DNA of 64,000 bases from Acetobacter sacchari (GCF_017377715.1 NZ_JAFVMF010000005.1:186001-250000), one strand, 5' to 3'; positions 1 through 9,678 are shown, counted from the stretch's first letter. Notes: generated from the sequence alone by a model not told the origin. Made by a program: numbers and translations.

Positions 1-2625
1 AGCGGCGACGCCACGCAGAAGGACGCCGCGACGACGGTCGACGTCAAAGCTGCGCTGGCCCTGCCGGACCTTTCTGCGGCTGCGCCCAGTCTGCGCGGTT
101 CGGCCAAACTCGACCTTGCGGCGAGTGGCCCCACGGACGATCTTGCGGCCACGGCGCATCTGGCCACAGATTTTGGCACGGCGACGATGCCCAAAGGCCC
201 GCTGACGCTCGATGCGGCGCTTGCCCATTTGCCGGGTGCCCCGAGTGGCCACGTTACGGCCAAGGGAACGCTCGACAAGGCGCCTCTCGCGCTCGATCTG
301 GCTCTGGCGCAGGACCAGGCGGGCACGCGCCACGTGTCTCTGAACAAATTCGACTGGAACAGCGCGCATGGCGAAGGCGCTCTCGACCTGCCTGCCGGCC
401 GCAAGATTCCGCTGGGGACGATTGATCTGCGTGTGGCGCGTCTCGCCGATCTGCGCAACCTGATCGGACAGCCGATTGCGGGCGCGCTCTCGGCCTCTGT
501 CCACACGACGGAGGCCACGGCCAACGCACCGGTGCAGGCGGCGATCAAGATCGATGGTAATGCAGCGCTTGCGCCATACAGCGTGGGTAAACTGTTGCTT
601 TCGGGTGTCGTCACGGATCCAGAAAACGCGCCGTCCGCCAATTTGACGCTCGCGCTGGACAAGGTTGCGGCGCCGTCGGTGGCCGGGTCTTTGAACGCGA
701 CGGTCAAGGGCCCGCAGACAGCGCTCGCCACGACCGCGCAGGCGCGTTTCAGCGAGCTTTACGGTGCCCCCGGTCAGCTGGATCTCTCTGCGTTGGTCGA
801 TGTTCCGGGGAAACAGGTGCGGATCGACCGCCTTGCTGCGACGGCGAAAGGTGAGGCGTTGAAGCTTCTGGCGCCCGCAAAGGTCAGCTACGGCGAAAAG
901 ATGGGCGTCGATCATCTGCGCCTGACTCTCGCGCCGCCGGGCGTTGCGCCTGCGACGATCGACGTCGCCGGAACGATGAAACCCGCGCTCGCCGTGACGG
1001 CTTCCGTGCGTAATCTCACGCCCGCGCTTGCTCGTCCGTTCGCGCCGACGCTGCACGCGGCAGGAAGCATCTCGGCGGACGCAGCGCTCAGCGGCGCGCT
1101 CGCCGCGCCGCGCGGTAAGGTTACGGTGCAAGCGCGCGATTTGCGTATGCTGGACGGAGACGCGGCGTCGCTTCCGCCTGCCCGTATCGACGCATCGGCC
1201 AATCTTGCGGGCGCCAACGCCGCCATCGACGCGCGGATTGGGGCAGGGCCGAAGCTCGATCTGTCTGCGTCCGGCACTGTTCCGCTTTCGGCGACTGGTC
1301 CGCTCAACGTGCGAAGCACAGGCGCGCTCGATCTCTCGCTGGCGAACGCAGTGTTGGGGGCGAGTGGACGCCAGGCGCTCGGCGAATTGCGCTTCGCGTT
1401 GAACGTAGCCGGCACGGCGGCCAAACCTGACGCGAGTGGAACGGTCACGCTTCACGGCGGAGACGTGCAGGATTTCGCTCAGGGCGTGCATATCCAGAAC
1501 ATAGAGGCGTCGATCGCGGCCCAGCACGATACGATTGCGATCCAGTCCTTCACGGCGAAGGCGGGCGCCGGAACGATCGCGTTGGCCGGAACTGTCGGCG
1601 CGTTCGCGCCGGGCATGCCGGTGAACCTGCATTTCACGGCGAACAAGGCGCAGCCTGTCGCGAGCGATCTTCTGACGGCCATCATCAATTCGGACATCGT
1701 AGTGAAAGGGCAGGCAGATACGCGGATCGACGTCGCTGGATCGATCGATTTGCCTAACGTAGAGATCAATATCCCGAATTCGATGCCTGGCTCCGTCGCC
1801 ACGCTCAACGTCGTGCGGCCCGGAGATAAGCCGCCGGCGCCCGAAACAACGTCCACTGGCTCCCGGGTCATTGCTCTGGACATAGCGGTCAAATCGCCGG
1901 GATCGTTCTTCGTTCGCGGTCACGGTCTCGATGCGGAAATGGCGGGCAAGCTGCATGTGGGCGGCGTCGCTTCCGCACCACAGATCAGCGGCGGGTTCGA
2001 CATGCGTCGTGGCATATTCGATCTGGCTGGCATCTCTCTGAATTTCACGCGTGGTCAGGTGGCCTTCAACGGCAGTGGCGTTAACCATAAGCTCGATCCC
2101 ACCCTGGATTTTGAGGCGCAACGCAACGTCAACGGCGAGACGGCGATGCTCAAGGTGGGGGGATACGCCAGCAGCCCGAAGATCAGCTTCGACTCCATCC
2201 CGTCTCTGCCGCAGGATCAGGTGCTGGCCATGCTTCTTTTCGGCACCGACGCGCATTCGCTGTCGAGCACGCAGATGGCGGAAATTGGCGTCGCGCTGGC
2301 GACGTTGACCGGCGGGTCGGCGTTCGATCCTCTGGGCGCCGCGCGTAAATCGCTCGGGCTGGATCGTCTCGCGATTGGCGGTGGTTCAGGCGTGGGCAAT
2401 GGCGGAACCAGTATCGAAGCCGGAAAATACGTCATGAAGGGCGTTTATGTCGGCGCGAAACAGGCGACTTCTGGCTCTGGTTCGCAGGCTCAGGTTCAGG
2501 TCGATCTGACGAAGCAACTGAAGCTGAACACGACGGTTGGCACAGGGGGCACCGTAACGGGGTTCACGACGCCGGAGAACGATCCCGGGAGCAGCGTCGG
2601 ATTGCTCTGGCAATATCGCTATTGA
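1..2625 (+). CDS. tamB: Translocation and assembly module subunit TamB, 3' part (5' end outside window)
   Basis: The reading frame is open from the first base, so the start lies upstream of the window; about 875 codons are present. TamB is an inner-membrane-anchored periplasmic protein that works with the outer-membrane protein TamA in envelope protein or lipid transport. What is visible is a long low-complexity Ala/Gly/Thr-rich beta-type repeat region followed by the conserved C-terminal DUF490 region, including GGFDMRRGIFDLAGISLNF, FDSIPSLPQDQVLAMLLFG and a final aromatic ending WQYRY typical of a C-terminus that docks to an outer-membrane barrel. The family is normally well over 1000 residues, consistent with truncation by the window. 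TamA would be expected immediately upstream (inference). Confidence 0.9.
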   Translation, partial: SGDATQKDAATTVDVKAALALPDLSAAAPSLRGSAKLDLAASGPTDDLAATAHLATDFGTATMPKGPLTLDAALAHLPGAPSGHVTAKGTLDKAPLALDLALAQDQAGTRHVSLNKFDWNSAHGEGALDLPAGRKIPLGTIDLRVARLADLRNLIGQPIAGALSASVHTTEATANAPVQAAIKIDGNAALAPYSVGKLLLSGVVTDPENAPSANLTLALDKVAAPSVAGSLNATVKGPQTALATTAQARFSELYGAPGQLDLSALVDVPGKQVRIDRLAATAKGEALKLLAPAKVSYGEKMGVDHLRLTLAPPGVAPATIDVAGTMKPALAVTASVRNLTPALARPFAPTLHAAGSISADAALSGALAAPRGKVTVQARDLRMLDGDAASLPPARIDASANLAGANAAIDARIGAGPKLDLSASGTVPLSATGPLNVRSTGALDLSLANAVLGASGRQALGELRFALNVAGTAAKPDASGTVTLHGGDVQDFAQGVHIQNIEASIAAQHDTIAIQSFTAKAGAGTIALAGTVGAFAPGMPVNLHFTANKAQPVASDLLTAIINSDIVVKGQADTRIDVAGSIDLPNVEINIPNSMPGSVATLNVVRPGDKPPAPETTSTGSRVIALDIAVKSPGSFFVRGHGLDAEMAGKLHVGGVASAPQISGGFDMRRGIFDLAGISLNFTRGQVAFNGSGVNHKLDPTLDFEAQRNVNGETAMLKVGGYASSPKISFDSIPSLPQDQVLAMLLFGTDAHSLSSTQMAEIGVALATLTGGSAFDPLGAARKSLGLDRLAIGGGSGVGNGGTSIEAGKYVMKGVYVGAKQATSGSGSQAQVQVDLTKQLKLNTTVGTGGTVTGFTTPENDPGSSVGLLWQYRY

Positions 2626-2805
2626 AATCTGGTCGGTCTCGCTGACCGGCAGGTAAAAAGGGAAGACGAGCAGGCCGTAGAGTGGTCCGCCGTCTCCCTC
2701 GCTTAAGATATTCTGGTCGATCAGATGAGGTTCTCCGCTCGGGGTGGGGCTGATGCCGGAGCGGAAATTCTCTCGATCGATCGGTTTGGTGGGGGAGAGC
2801 GCCAT
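2386..2805 (-). CDS. Possible small convergent ORF overlapping the tamB 3' end; unrecognised
   Basis: A 139-codon frame starts at ATG 2805 and runs into the 3' end of tamB on the opposite strand. Outside tamB (2626-2805) it has G/C-rich third positions and a protein-like sequence (for example HLIDQNILSEGDGGPLYG and LLVFPFYLPVSETDQ). Inside tamB it is only antisense. I do not recognise the protein and see no good ribosome binding site (upstream is gacgcagttt). It could be a degraded gene end or chance. Low confidence. Confidence 0.2.
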   Translation of the reverse strand: MALSPTKPIDRENFRSGISPTPSGEPHLIDQNILSEGDGGPLYGLLVFPFYLPVSETDQISIAILPEQSDAAPGIVLRRREPRYGAPCANRRVQLQLLRQIDLNLSLRTRARSRLFRADINALHDVFSGFDTGSAIAHA

Positions 2806-2944
2806 AAACTGCGTCAGGGCATCAGGACGCCCACGCCGGTTTACGGACCACAATTAAGAAAACTATTTCTATCGCCTGTAAGAAACGTAGTTTATTGCTC
2901 GGGCGGATCACCGCGACGCGCCAGTTTTGGAGTGTTCGCTGCGG
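2626..2944. other. Intergenic space between convergent tamB and rppH
   Basis: Apart from the doubtful minus-strand frame, I see only a weak hairpin just after the tamB stop (gtcggt / accggc around 2632-2650, one wobble pair, no T tract). The part from about 2850 to 2945 is more AT-rich and holds no recognisable gene. Confidence 0.4.
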
Positions 2945-3469
2945 TTAGGCTGGCGTGGCGAAGCGGGCGAACTCAAGCACGAGGCGTTCGTAAACCGGTT
3001 TCTTAAAGCCGACGTTCAGCAGCGGTAGTGACGAAAATTCGACCCATTTCCAGGCGTCGAATTCGATATGCGCATCCAGATCGAGCCGAATCTCGCTTTC
3101 TGGGCCCGTGAAACGTAGTGCGAACCACTTTTGTGTCTGTCCCCGGTAACGGCCGCCGAGCGCCTTGCCGATCAATTTCGACGGCAGATCGTAACTGAGC
3201 CAGTCTTCGCAGACGCCAAGTATCTGAAGCGAAGACATGCCGGTCTCCTCGTGCATTTCGCGCAGGATCGCAGTCTCGGGCTCTTCGTGATCGTCAATGC
3301 CGCCTTGCGGGCACTGCCACACGCCATCGTCAGGCCCGCCACCAGCCCCCGGCATGTCCGTGCGACGAGCAATGAACGCCTGCCCGGCCGCGTTGAACAC
3401 GACCCCGCCGACATTTCGGCGGTAGGGGAGATCATCAGGCTTAGGCGCTGGCGGAAGATCGTGCGCCAT
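2945..3469 (-). CDS. rppH: RNA pyrophosphohydrolase (Nudix family)
   Basis: A 174-residue Nudix hydrolase that removes pyrophosphate from the 5' end of triphosphorylated mRNA and so starts decay; cytoplasmic. The N-terminal YRRNVGGVVFNAAGQ and the PQGG before the helix are typical of RppH/IalA. The Nudix box Gx5Ex7REUxEExGU is intact at residues 56-78 (EPETAILREMHEETG). The C-terminal VGFKKPVYERLVLEF matches the family. The ATG sits 5 bases after the stop of the polysaccharide deacetylase gene, and the ribosome binding site AGGAA overlaps that stop, so the two are almost certainly coupled. It is the last gene of the minus-strand gpmI-envC-ctpA cluster, an arrangement seen in many alphaproteobacteria. 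Confidence 0.93.
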   Translation of the reverse strand: MAHDLPPAPKPDDLPYRRNVGGVVFNAAGQAFIARRTDMPGAGGGPDDGVWQCPQGGIDDHEEPETAILREMHEETGMSSLQILGVCEDWLSYDLPSKLIGKALGGRYRGQTQKWFALRFTGPESEIRLDLDAHIEFDAWKWVEFSSLPLLNVGFKKPVYERLVLEFARFATPA

Positions 3470-3474
3470 CGTTC

Positions 3475-4794
3475 CTAGAATCCGGAGGTGGTGGTTGAGG
3501 GAGCATTTGCTGCCGGCTGAGGCGGTTTCGCGGGAGTCGCCAAGCCATCAGCTGCGGGAGAAGAAAGTGGTGTGGCGCTGACGCTGGGCGAAACCGGAAC
3601 AGATTGTGTGGATGCTGGCGGCAGCGGTGAAGCGTTGACAGTGGGTGACACCGCGACAGTTGGTGCGGGCGGCGACGCGAGCGAGGGATCTGTCGATGCA
3701 TCGCTTCTGTTCGCTGGAGAACTGGCGGCGGAGGCAGGTTTGTCCGACAGCGAACTAACCGGGACAAGCGTGACGCCTTTCGCGGCGAGTCCTTTCGCCC
3801 AGGCGGCTATGCGTTGCACCAGAACCGGCCGGATCGGTCCCGCGACGCCTGTGGCCTCGCCCTTTGCTTTTGCAATCTGGAGCAGCCACGCGAGTTGGCT
3901 GTCGACGCCGTCCGCATCAGCGGCCGTATCGAAGGTGAACGACGCGTCGCCGCCGATCACGGGTCCGTAACGCGGAGCGCCCGGCGTCGCGTTGAAATAG
4001 AGCAGCCCGCGTTCATCGAGCTGCTTCGCCACCATCCGGAAATCCGGCGACTGCGCGTATGCGCCTCCATCCTGGCCGGAAAAGGCGTTCGTCACACCGA
4101 CATAACCGTCGAACCGAGAGAGCGACCAATTCAGGTCGTTCTGGTCCGCCTGCACGGTGTGGTCGTATCCGAGACTATGTGGCCCTTCGTCGTCGAGCGG
4201 TGCGGCGGCGGGCTCCATGGGTAGCGCCAGAAACAGCTCGTGTCCGGTCTTGCGCGATTCGTCGAGCAAGGCGGGAGCCGCGGCCGCAGACGCGGGGACT
4301 GCGAACGAAACGCCCGAAGGCAAGTCGTCGAGGGCCGTCTCGCTCATGTCCTGTGACATGCCGAAACCGGAGAGAAGCAGGGCGACGCGAACATTGCCTT
4401 GCGGAACCATGGGCAAGGCGGCCGCATAGGCTTCACGCGGCGTTTCGCCGTTGGGGCCGCGTTGGGGAAGGTGGTGGTCCGGGTCCCCGGCCATTGGCGC
4501 CAACAACGCGGGGATCGGTTCGGTGATGGGTCTGACACCCGCCGTCTGGGCCGCTCCGGTGGCGTGGGGCGACGACGATGTCGCTTGTTCGACATGCTTC
4601 CGCGGCTTCGTCTCTTCAGGGAGATAGCTTGCGGGCATGAAGCGCAACGCGGCCGCCGCGATAAGCAGCAGCACGCCAACTCCGCCCCAGAACCTGACGA
4701 ACAGGCGCCCGGACGGAGGCAGGCGCCTCCAGAGGGAGGGAGGCGCCCGCTCGCCGCTCAGAATGGCGGAGAACTCGTCGTCGGGGGACGTCAT
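3475..4794 (-). CDS. Divergent polysaccharide deacetylase family protein (DUF610/YibQ-like)
   Basis: A 439-residue envelope protein. Residues 1-30 are cytoplasmic, followed by a single membrane segment (VGVLLLIAAAALRFM). The periplasmic domain has the divergent polysaccharide deacetylase signatures VALLLSGFGMSQ, SGVSFAVPASA, GHELFLALPMEP, GYVGVTNAFSG and LYFNATPGA. The last about 90 residues are Ala/Pro/Ser-rich low complexity and probably disordered. The enzymatic activity of this family is not well defined; a role in envelope or peptidoglycan is inferred from the constant neighbourhood with envC and ctpA genes. It starts 4 bases after the ctpA stop and is followed 5 bases later by rppH, so all three are probably one transcript. 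Confidence 0.85.
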   Translation of the reverse strand: MTSPDDEFSAILSGERAPPSLWRRLPPSGRLFVRFWGGVGVLLLIAAAALRFMPASYLPEETKPRKHVEQATSSSPHATGAAQTAGVRPITEPIPALLAPMAGDPDHHLPQRGPNGETPREAYAAALPMVPQGNVRVALLLSGFGMSQDMSETALDDLPSGVSFAVPASAAAAPALLDESRKTGHELFLALPMEPAAAPLDDEGPHSLGYDHTVQADQNDLNWSLSRFDGYVGVTNAFSGQDGGAYAQSPDFRMVAKQLDERGLLYFNATPGAPRYGPVIGGDASFTFDTAADADGVDSQLAWLLQIAKAKGEATGVAGPIRPVLVQRIAAWAKGLAAKGVTLVPVSSLSDKPASAASSPANRSDASTDPSLASPPAPTVAVSPTVNASPLPPASTQSVPVSPSVSATPLSSPAADGLATPAKPPQPAANAPSTTTSGF

Positions 4795-4798
4795 ACCG

Positions 4799-6262
4799 TC
4801 AGTGATGGGGAGCCTCGTTCTTTGCAGCGGTCGTCTGCTCGGGAGGCAGCGACGCGACAGGATCTGGAGCAGCTACGCCAGCCATGCTGCGTACGACACG
4901 GAGCCCTTCCTGCAACTGGAAATCCGTCGTGGGCTTTGTCACGTCGAATGTCGGCCAGTTCGCCGGAGGTTGGTTCGGTATCTGAGCGGCGATGGCCGGA
5001 ATGTCGTCGCGCGCAGGCGGCTTCGTCTGATTGCCTCCTTCGTTCTTGATGATATGCGCCAGATCGGCTTCGCGGATGCTGAATCCGGGGTCCTCGCGCG
5101 TTTCCTTGACGACGATGTCAGGAACGATGCCCAACCCCTGGATCGAGCGCCCGGACGGCGTGTAGTACCGCGCGGTCGTCAGGCGCACGGCGCCGTTGCC
5201 CGGTATCGGCATGACGGTCTGGACTGAGCCTTTGCCGAAGGTCTTGGTTCCAAGAAGGATAGCCCGACGGTGATCTTGCAGCGCCCCGGACACGATTTCG
5301 CTGGCCGATGCGGACCCACCGTTGGTCAACACGACAACGGGAAGTCCGCCCGTCATGTCAGAACCTTTCGCGTCCCAGCGCTGGCTGTCCTTGGGACGGC
5401 GGGCGCGGGTGGAGACGATTTCGCCGTTCTTGATAAATGAGGACGAAACGTCGATCGCCTGATTGAGCAGGCCGCCCGGATCGTTACGCAGATCAATCAC
5501 GAGACCGTTGAGTTTGCCGCCAGCCTGCTTCACCAGCTTGTCGTAAGCTTTGTGCAGTTCGTCCGTCGTTTCCTCGTCGAACTGTGCGATGCGGATATAG
5601 CCCGTTTTGTCGTACAGCGCCGACTTGACGACCTGAATATGGATGATCTCGCGCGTCAGCGTCAGCACGATCGGTTTCGGCGTCTTTTCGCGGATCAGCG
5701 TCAGCGTGATTTTGGTGTCCGGCTTGCCGCGCATCTTCTCGACGGCTTCATTCAGGGGACTGCCATCGATGTTGTGGCCGTCGATCGCCACAATGAAGTC
5801 GCCGGGCTTCACGCCCGCGCGCCACGCAGGCGTGCCGTCAATCGGGGAGACGACGCGGATGTGACCGTCCTCTCCCTGCACCTCCAGCCCGAGGCCTCCG
5901 AACTTGCCGGTGGTCTGCACCTGCATGTCGGCGTACTGCTTTTCGGTCATGTAGGAGCTGTGCGGGTCAAGGCCGCTCAGCATGCCGTTCAGCGAGTTCG
6001 TGATCAGGTCGCGATCGGACACAGGTTCCACGTAGTTGGCGCGAACCAGGTCGAAGATGCTGCCGAACAGAGTCAGGAGCTTGTAGGTCTCGGCGTGGTT
6101 GCCGGTCTTGTCGGCCCCGTCCTTGCCAACGGAGGCCTCCTGCGCGAAGGCGGCGCCAGTCAATGACGCTGCGCCCGAGTAGGCGAGGCGGGTAAGTTCC
6201 GGCCCCGCCGTAATGCCTGCGATAAAAGCGGCGCCGAACAGTAAGCCGGTGCGGAACGTCAT
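4799..6262 (-). CDS. ctpA: S41 family carboxy-terminal processing protease
   Basis: A 487-residue periplasmic serine protease of the tail-specific protease family. It has an N-terminal signal or membrane segment (residues 4-40, ending near AAFAQE), an S41 N-terminal region, a PDZ domain (about 115-205, GGLGLEVQGEDGHIRVVSP and GVKPGDFIVAIDG), and the catalytic core with Ser in GGSASASEIV (315-324) and Lys344 in TFGKGSVQT. Length is normal for the family. The ATG has AGGAGA nine bases upstream. The gene lies 224 bases downstream of the EnvC-like gene and 4 bases before the deacetylase gene. The EnvC-CtpA pairing points to turnover of cell-wall hydrolases or outer-membrane proteins at division (inference). 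Confidence 0.93.
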   Translation of the reverse strand: MTFRTGLLFGAAFIAGITAGPELTRLAYSGAASLTGAAFAQEASVGKDGADKTGNHAETYKLLTLFGSIFDLVRANYVEPVSDRDLITNSLNGMLSGLDPHSSYMTEKQYADMQVQTTGKFGGLGLEVQGEDGHIRVVSPIDGTPAWRAGVKPGDFIVAIDGHNIDGSPLNEAVEKMRGKPDTKITLTLIREKTPKPIVLTLTREIIHIQVVKSALYDKTGYIRIAQFDEETTDELHKAYDKLVKQAGGKLNGLVIDLRNDPGGLLNQAIDVSSSFIKNGEIVSTRARRPKDSQRWDAKGSDMTGGLPVVVLTNGGSASASEIVSGALQDHRRAILLGTKTFGKGSVQTVMPIPGNGAVRLTTARYYTPSGRSIQGLGIVPDIVVKETREDPGFSIREADLAHIIKNEGGNQTKPPARDDIPAIAAQIPNQPPANWPTFDVTKPTTDFQLQEGLRVVRSMAGVAAPDPVASLPPEQTTAAKNEAPHH

Positions 6263-6486
6263 ACGCTATCGTCTCCTGCGCCACCCGCTGGCCGGTGATG
6301 GCGACTCCCAGTAATCTTCGCGACGCGAATCGCCCGGACGCGCCGGATCATCCACGATAAGCCTTACCTATCGGCTAAACCCGGTTTTAGACGCTAAAAA
6401 GGCGCCGTCGCAAACCCTGAACCAATTCCTGTCCCCGGCAGGCGAGGGACGCGAACGTTCCTGCGTCGGGAGCATCACCGGACGCC

Positions 6487-7851
6487 CTAGAGAAATGGAG
6501 CAGGATCGACGGCCGACTGCCCTTTTCGAAGCTGCACAAGCAGGCTCGATCCTGATCCGGACATGGAGCCGATGGCGGCGCCTTTCACTAGAGTCTGGCC
6601 CGGTGCGGCGTCCAGTGTCCCAAGACCAGCCAGAACGAAACGATAGCCCCGTCCGCAGTTGAGAATCAGCATCTGCCCATAACTGCGGAATGGCGACGCG
6701 AATTCGACCGTTCCCGCACAAGGAGAGCGGACACTGGCGCCGGGGGATGTACGAAAGGTCATCCCTGAAGCCGGGCCTGATTCTGTTTGCTGTCCCCACG
6801 CCGTGACGAGAGTGCCCGCCACTACGCCGCCGCCGCCGCGTGCGTGGCTGGAAACTGGTCCTGCGCTGGAGGCTGTCGGGCCAGCCCCATCGCCATCCGC
6901 CAACCGCTTTGCGCGGTTGCGAGCCTCGGCCGCTGCGGCAAGGCGGTGGGCGCGTTCAGCGGCTTCGGCTTCACGTTGGAGTTGCGCCATCGCGGCGGCT
7001 TCGGCCGCGACGATATGGGCTATCGCGTCCTGTAATGAAGAGGCGCGGGCTGCTTCCGTCGCGACGCGCGCCGAGGACTGGCGCGCAGCCGCGTTGGAGC
7101 GGATCTGCGCGTCGCGCGCCGCGCGCGTCTGCGCCGCCAGCGCGCTCTGTTGCTGGCTCTGGCTGTGTTCCAGCGCGTTCGCCTCGGCCAGACGGGAGGA
7201 CAAGGTCTTGTCAAGCTCCACCAATTCCGCATTGCGTTTCCGCAGCGTCTCCGCGTGACTCTCCAGAGACGTCGAAAGGCCGCGGATGATCAGAAGGCCA
7301 GTCACTGCGTCGGACGGGGACAATGGGTTGGCCAGCAGCGTGTCGGCAGGGTAGAGGCGCAGCCTGTTGGCGAGCGGCAGCACGGGTGCTACGGCCTTAG
7401 CGTCTTCGGACAATGAGTCACGCAGATGCTGTTGCTCCTGCCGGAGGGCGGCGATCTGATCGCGGACGGACTGCACCTTCGCATCCGTTTCCTGAAGCCG
7501 TGCGGCTGCCGCGACGGTCGCGGCGGACAGGGCCGTGGCTTTGGCCTTGTCGTGCGCCGCCTGTTCGGCGGCGGCCGTGCTGGTCTGCCGCGCCGCAGCC
7601 AGACGTGTCGCCTGCTCGTCTCGTTGCTTTTTCAAAGCAGTTTCCTGAGCGCGTGCGGCGTCCAGCGCCGCGCGCGAGGAGTGTGCGCTGGAGGCTCGCG
7701 GGTTCGCGGGCGCGGTCTTGCTTGTGCCGGAGGTTCTATGTTGGGCGGCATGATGGTGCGCCGCAGCCGACGATGCGACGGGAGAGGCGGCCAGAGAGAC
7801 TGCCACTGCGGGCGCCAGCAGCCGAAGCACGGATGACCGGCTGGCGATCAT
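6487..7851 (-). CDS. EnvC-like murein hydrolase activator with degenerate LytM (M23) domain
   Basis: A 454-residue exported coiled-coil protein. I place the start at ATG 7851 because it gives a signal peptide (MIASRSSVLRLLAPAVAVSLAAS); the frame can be extended upstream to a GTG at 8052, but that stretch looks like noise. After the signal come long Ala/Gln/Arg-rich coiled coils (about 60-330) and a C-terminal LytM/M23 fold (about 340-454; GTLVTAWGQQ, VRSPCAGTVEFASPFRSYG, LVKGAAIGSMSG). The zinc-binding His/Asp residues of active M23 peptidases are not visible: the usual HPG/D and HxH motifs are replaced. This matches EnvC, which activates amidases rather than cutting peptidoglycan. It lies between gpmI and ctpA on the same strand. 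Confidence 0.85.
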   Translation of the reverse strand: MIASRSSVLRLLAPAVAVSLAASPVASSAAAHHHAAQHRTSGTSKTAPANPRASSAHSSRAALDAARAQETALKKQRDEQATRLAAARQTSTAAAEQAAHDKAKATALSAATVAAAARLQETDAKVQSVRDQIAALRQEQQHLRDSLSEDAKAVAPVLPLANRLRLYPADTLLANPLSPSDAVTGLLIIRGLSTSLESHAETLRKRNAELVELDKTLSSRLAEANALEHSQSQQQSALAAQTRAARDAQIRSNAAARQSSARVATEAARASSLQDAIAHIVAAEAAAMAQLQREAEAAERAHRLAAAAEARNRAKRLADGDGAGPTASSAGPVSSHARGGGGVVAGTLVTAWGQQTESGPASGMTFRTSPGASVRSPCAGTVEFASPFRSYGQMLILNCGRGYRFVLAGLGTLDAAPGQTLVKGAAIGSMSGSGSSLLVQLRKGQSAVDPAPFL

Positions 7852-8124
7852 CGGTAAGGAAGAGGCTCCCCGGCATGCCGGGGGCTGCATCGGCGCTGTG
7901 CTGAATCCGCTTGCTAAAGACATGATGAAAACAGGCCGCTGCATTTTCAAGGGCGCAGCCACGTCATCCGCCGCAGCTCGTCGGGGCGCTCGCCGTGGGC
8001 TGCTCCAACGAAAAATGCGATCAGGCAGGGGCGCGCTTTTATTGGCTGACACACTTGAAACGACGGCCAGATACGCGCCGCGTTGCTTTGTTTTTCCACC
8101 ACCCGCCAGTCCGGATCGTCAACC

Positions 8125-9678
8125 TCACGCTGAAGCGGTTTCGATCAATGACTGCCCCGTCATCGCTTCGGGCTGGGCGACCTTCATCAGCGCGAGCAGC
8201 GTCGGCGCGAGATCGGCGAGCCTGCCGGGTCGCAAGGTGACGCCGGGCACGCCCGCGAGCACGCAGGGCACCTGGTTGAGCGTATGCGCCGTATGCGGGC
8301 CGCCGGTCTCCGGGTCACGCATAAGTTCGCAGTTACCGTGATCCGCCGTCACCAACAGGGCGCCGCCCTGACGCGCAATTGCGTCGGCGATTTTGCCAAG
8401 GCCGGTGTCCACCGTCTCGACGGCCTTGATCGCGGCTTTCAGCACGCCGGTATGGCCGACCATGTCCGGGTTGGCGAAATTAAGCACGATCAGGTCGTAT
8501 TTTCCGCTGTCGATCGCCTCAACCGCGCGATCGGTCAACTCGGGCGCTGACATCTCCGGTTGTAGGTCGTAGGTCGCGACTTTCGGCGACGGCACCATAA
8601 TCCGGTCTTCGCCGTCGAACTGCGCTTCCCGACCGCCGTTCAGGAAGTAGGTGACGTGCGGATATTTCTCGGTCTCGGCCATGCGTAGCTGCGTCTTTCC
8701 TGCCGCTGACACGACTTCTCCGAGAAGCTGCGTCAGGCTCTGCGGCGGAAAGAGAACGGTCGTCAGCCTGGCCAGATCGTCGCTGTAACGCGTCATGGCG
8801 ACCGCCGCCGCGAAGCGCCGCACGGCCTTGCGCTCGAAGCCCGTGAAGTCCGGATCCAGCAGGGCGTTCAGCAGTTCGCGGATACGATCGGCGCGGAAGT
8901 TGAAGGAGAGAATTCCGTCGCCGTCCTTCATGCCTGCGTAATCGCCCAACACGGTTGGTTCGACGAATTCGTCGGTGACTTCCGCCTTGTAGGAAGCGTC
9001 CAGCACCGCCCCGGCGGACTCCGCTCTCGGACCGGAGGCTGACGTCAGAACGTCATAGACGCGCGATACCCGCTCCCAGCGATTGTCGCGATCCATGGCG
9101 TAGTAACGGCCGGAAATAGAGGCGACGGTGACGCCATCGGGCATATCAGCGAGCAGTTTCGCTACGTAATCCTTTCCCGATTGAGGAGCCGTGTCGCGCC
9201 CGTCGGTGAAGATATGGAACGCCACGGGCACGCCGGCGGCTGCGACGATGCGTGCGAGCCCGACTGCGTGATCCTGATGCGCGTGGACGCCGCCGGGGGA
9301 GACCAGCCCCAGCAAGTGGCAGGTTCCACCGTTCTTTCGAAGCGTATCGATGAATGCGGTCAGCACCGGGTTGGCGGCGAGGCTGCCGTCGCGGAGGGAG
9401 CGGCTGATTCGGGGGAGTTCCTGCATCACGACGCGACCGGCCCCGATGTTCAGGTGCCCGACCTCGGAGTTGCCCATCTGGCCATCAGGAAGGCCGACGT
9501 CTTCGCCGCTTGTGTCGAGGAAGGTGTGTGGGCCTTCCGCCCAGAGCCTGTCGAAAGTCGGCGTCGACGCCTGCCGCACGGCATTATCGGCGTCATCTTC
9601 GCGCCATCCGAAGCCGTCGAGGATGACCAGCATCGCCGGGCGGCGAGGGGAGGCGAGCGGTGTGCTTGAATCCGACAT
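8125..9678 (-). CDS. gpmI: 2,3-bisphosphoglycerate-independent phosphoglycerate mutase
   Basis: A 517-residue cytoplasmic glycolytic enzyme that interconverts 3- and 2-phosphoglycerate using two Mn2+ ions. Visible signatures are MLVILDGFGWRED near the N-terminus, the active-site serine in QMGNSEVGHLNIGAGRVV, HLLGLVSPGGVHAHQDH, GRDTAPQSG, SISGRYYAMDRDNRWER and the C-terminal metal site NFANPDMVGHTG plus LLVTADHGNCE. Start at ATG 9678 (MSDSSTPLAS) is preferred over an in-frame start 14 codons earlier because the family starts near there. First gene of the minus-strand envelope cluster. Confidence 0.95.
   Translation of the reverse strand: MSDSSTPLASPRRPAMLVILDGFGWREDDADNAVRQASTPTFDRLWAEGPHTFLDTSGEDVGLPDGQMGNSEVGHLNIGAGRVVMQELPRISRSLRDGSLAANPVLTAFIDTLRKNGGTCHLLGLVSPGGVHAHQDHAVGLARIVAAAGVPVAFHIFTDGRDTAPQSGKDYVAKLLADMPDGVTVASISGRYYAMDRDNRWERVSRVYDVLTSASGPRAESAGAVLDASYKAEVTDEFVEPTVLGDYAGMKDGDGILSFNFRADRIRELLNALLDPDFTGFERKAVRRFAAAVAMTRYSDDLARLTTVLFPPQSLTQLLGEVVSAAGKTQLRMAETEKYPHVTYFLNGGREAQFDGEDRIMVPSPKVATYDLQPEMSAPELTDRAVEAIDSGKYDLIVLNFANPDMVGHTGVLKAAIKAVETVDTGLGKIADAIARQGGALLVTADHGNCELMRDPETGGPHTAHTLNQVPCVLAGVPGVTLRPGRLADLAPTLLALMKVAQPEAMTGQSLIETASA

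Noticed and set aside
7852-8052. N-terminal extension of the EnvC-like protein to GTG 8052
   Set aside because: It would bury the signal peptide behind 67 residues of Arg/Pro-rich noise; ATG 7851 gives a proper export signal.
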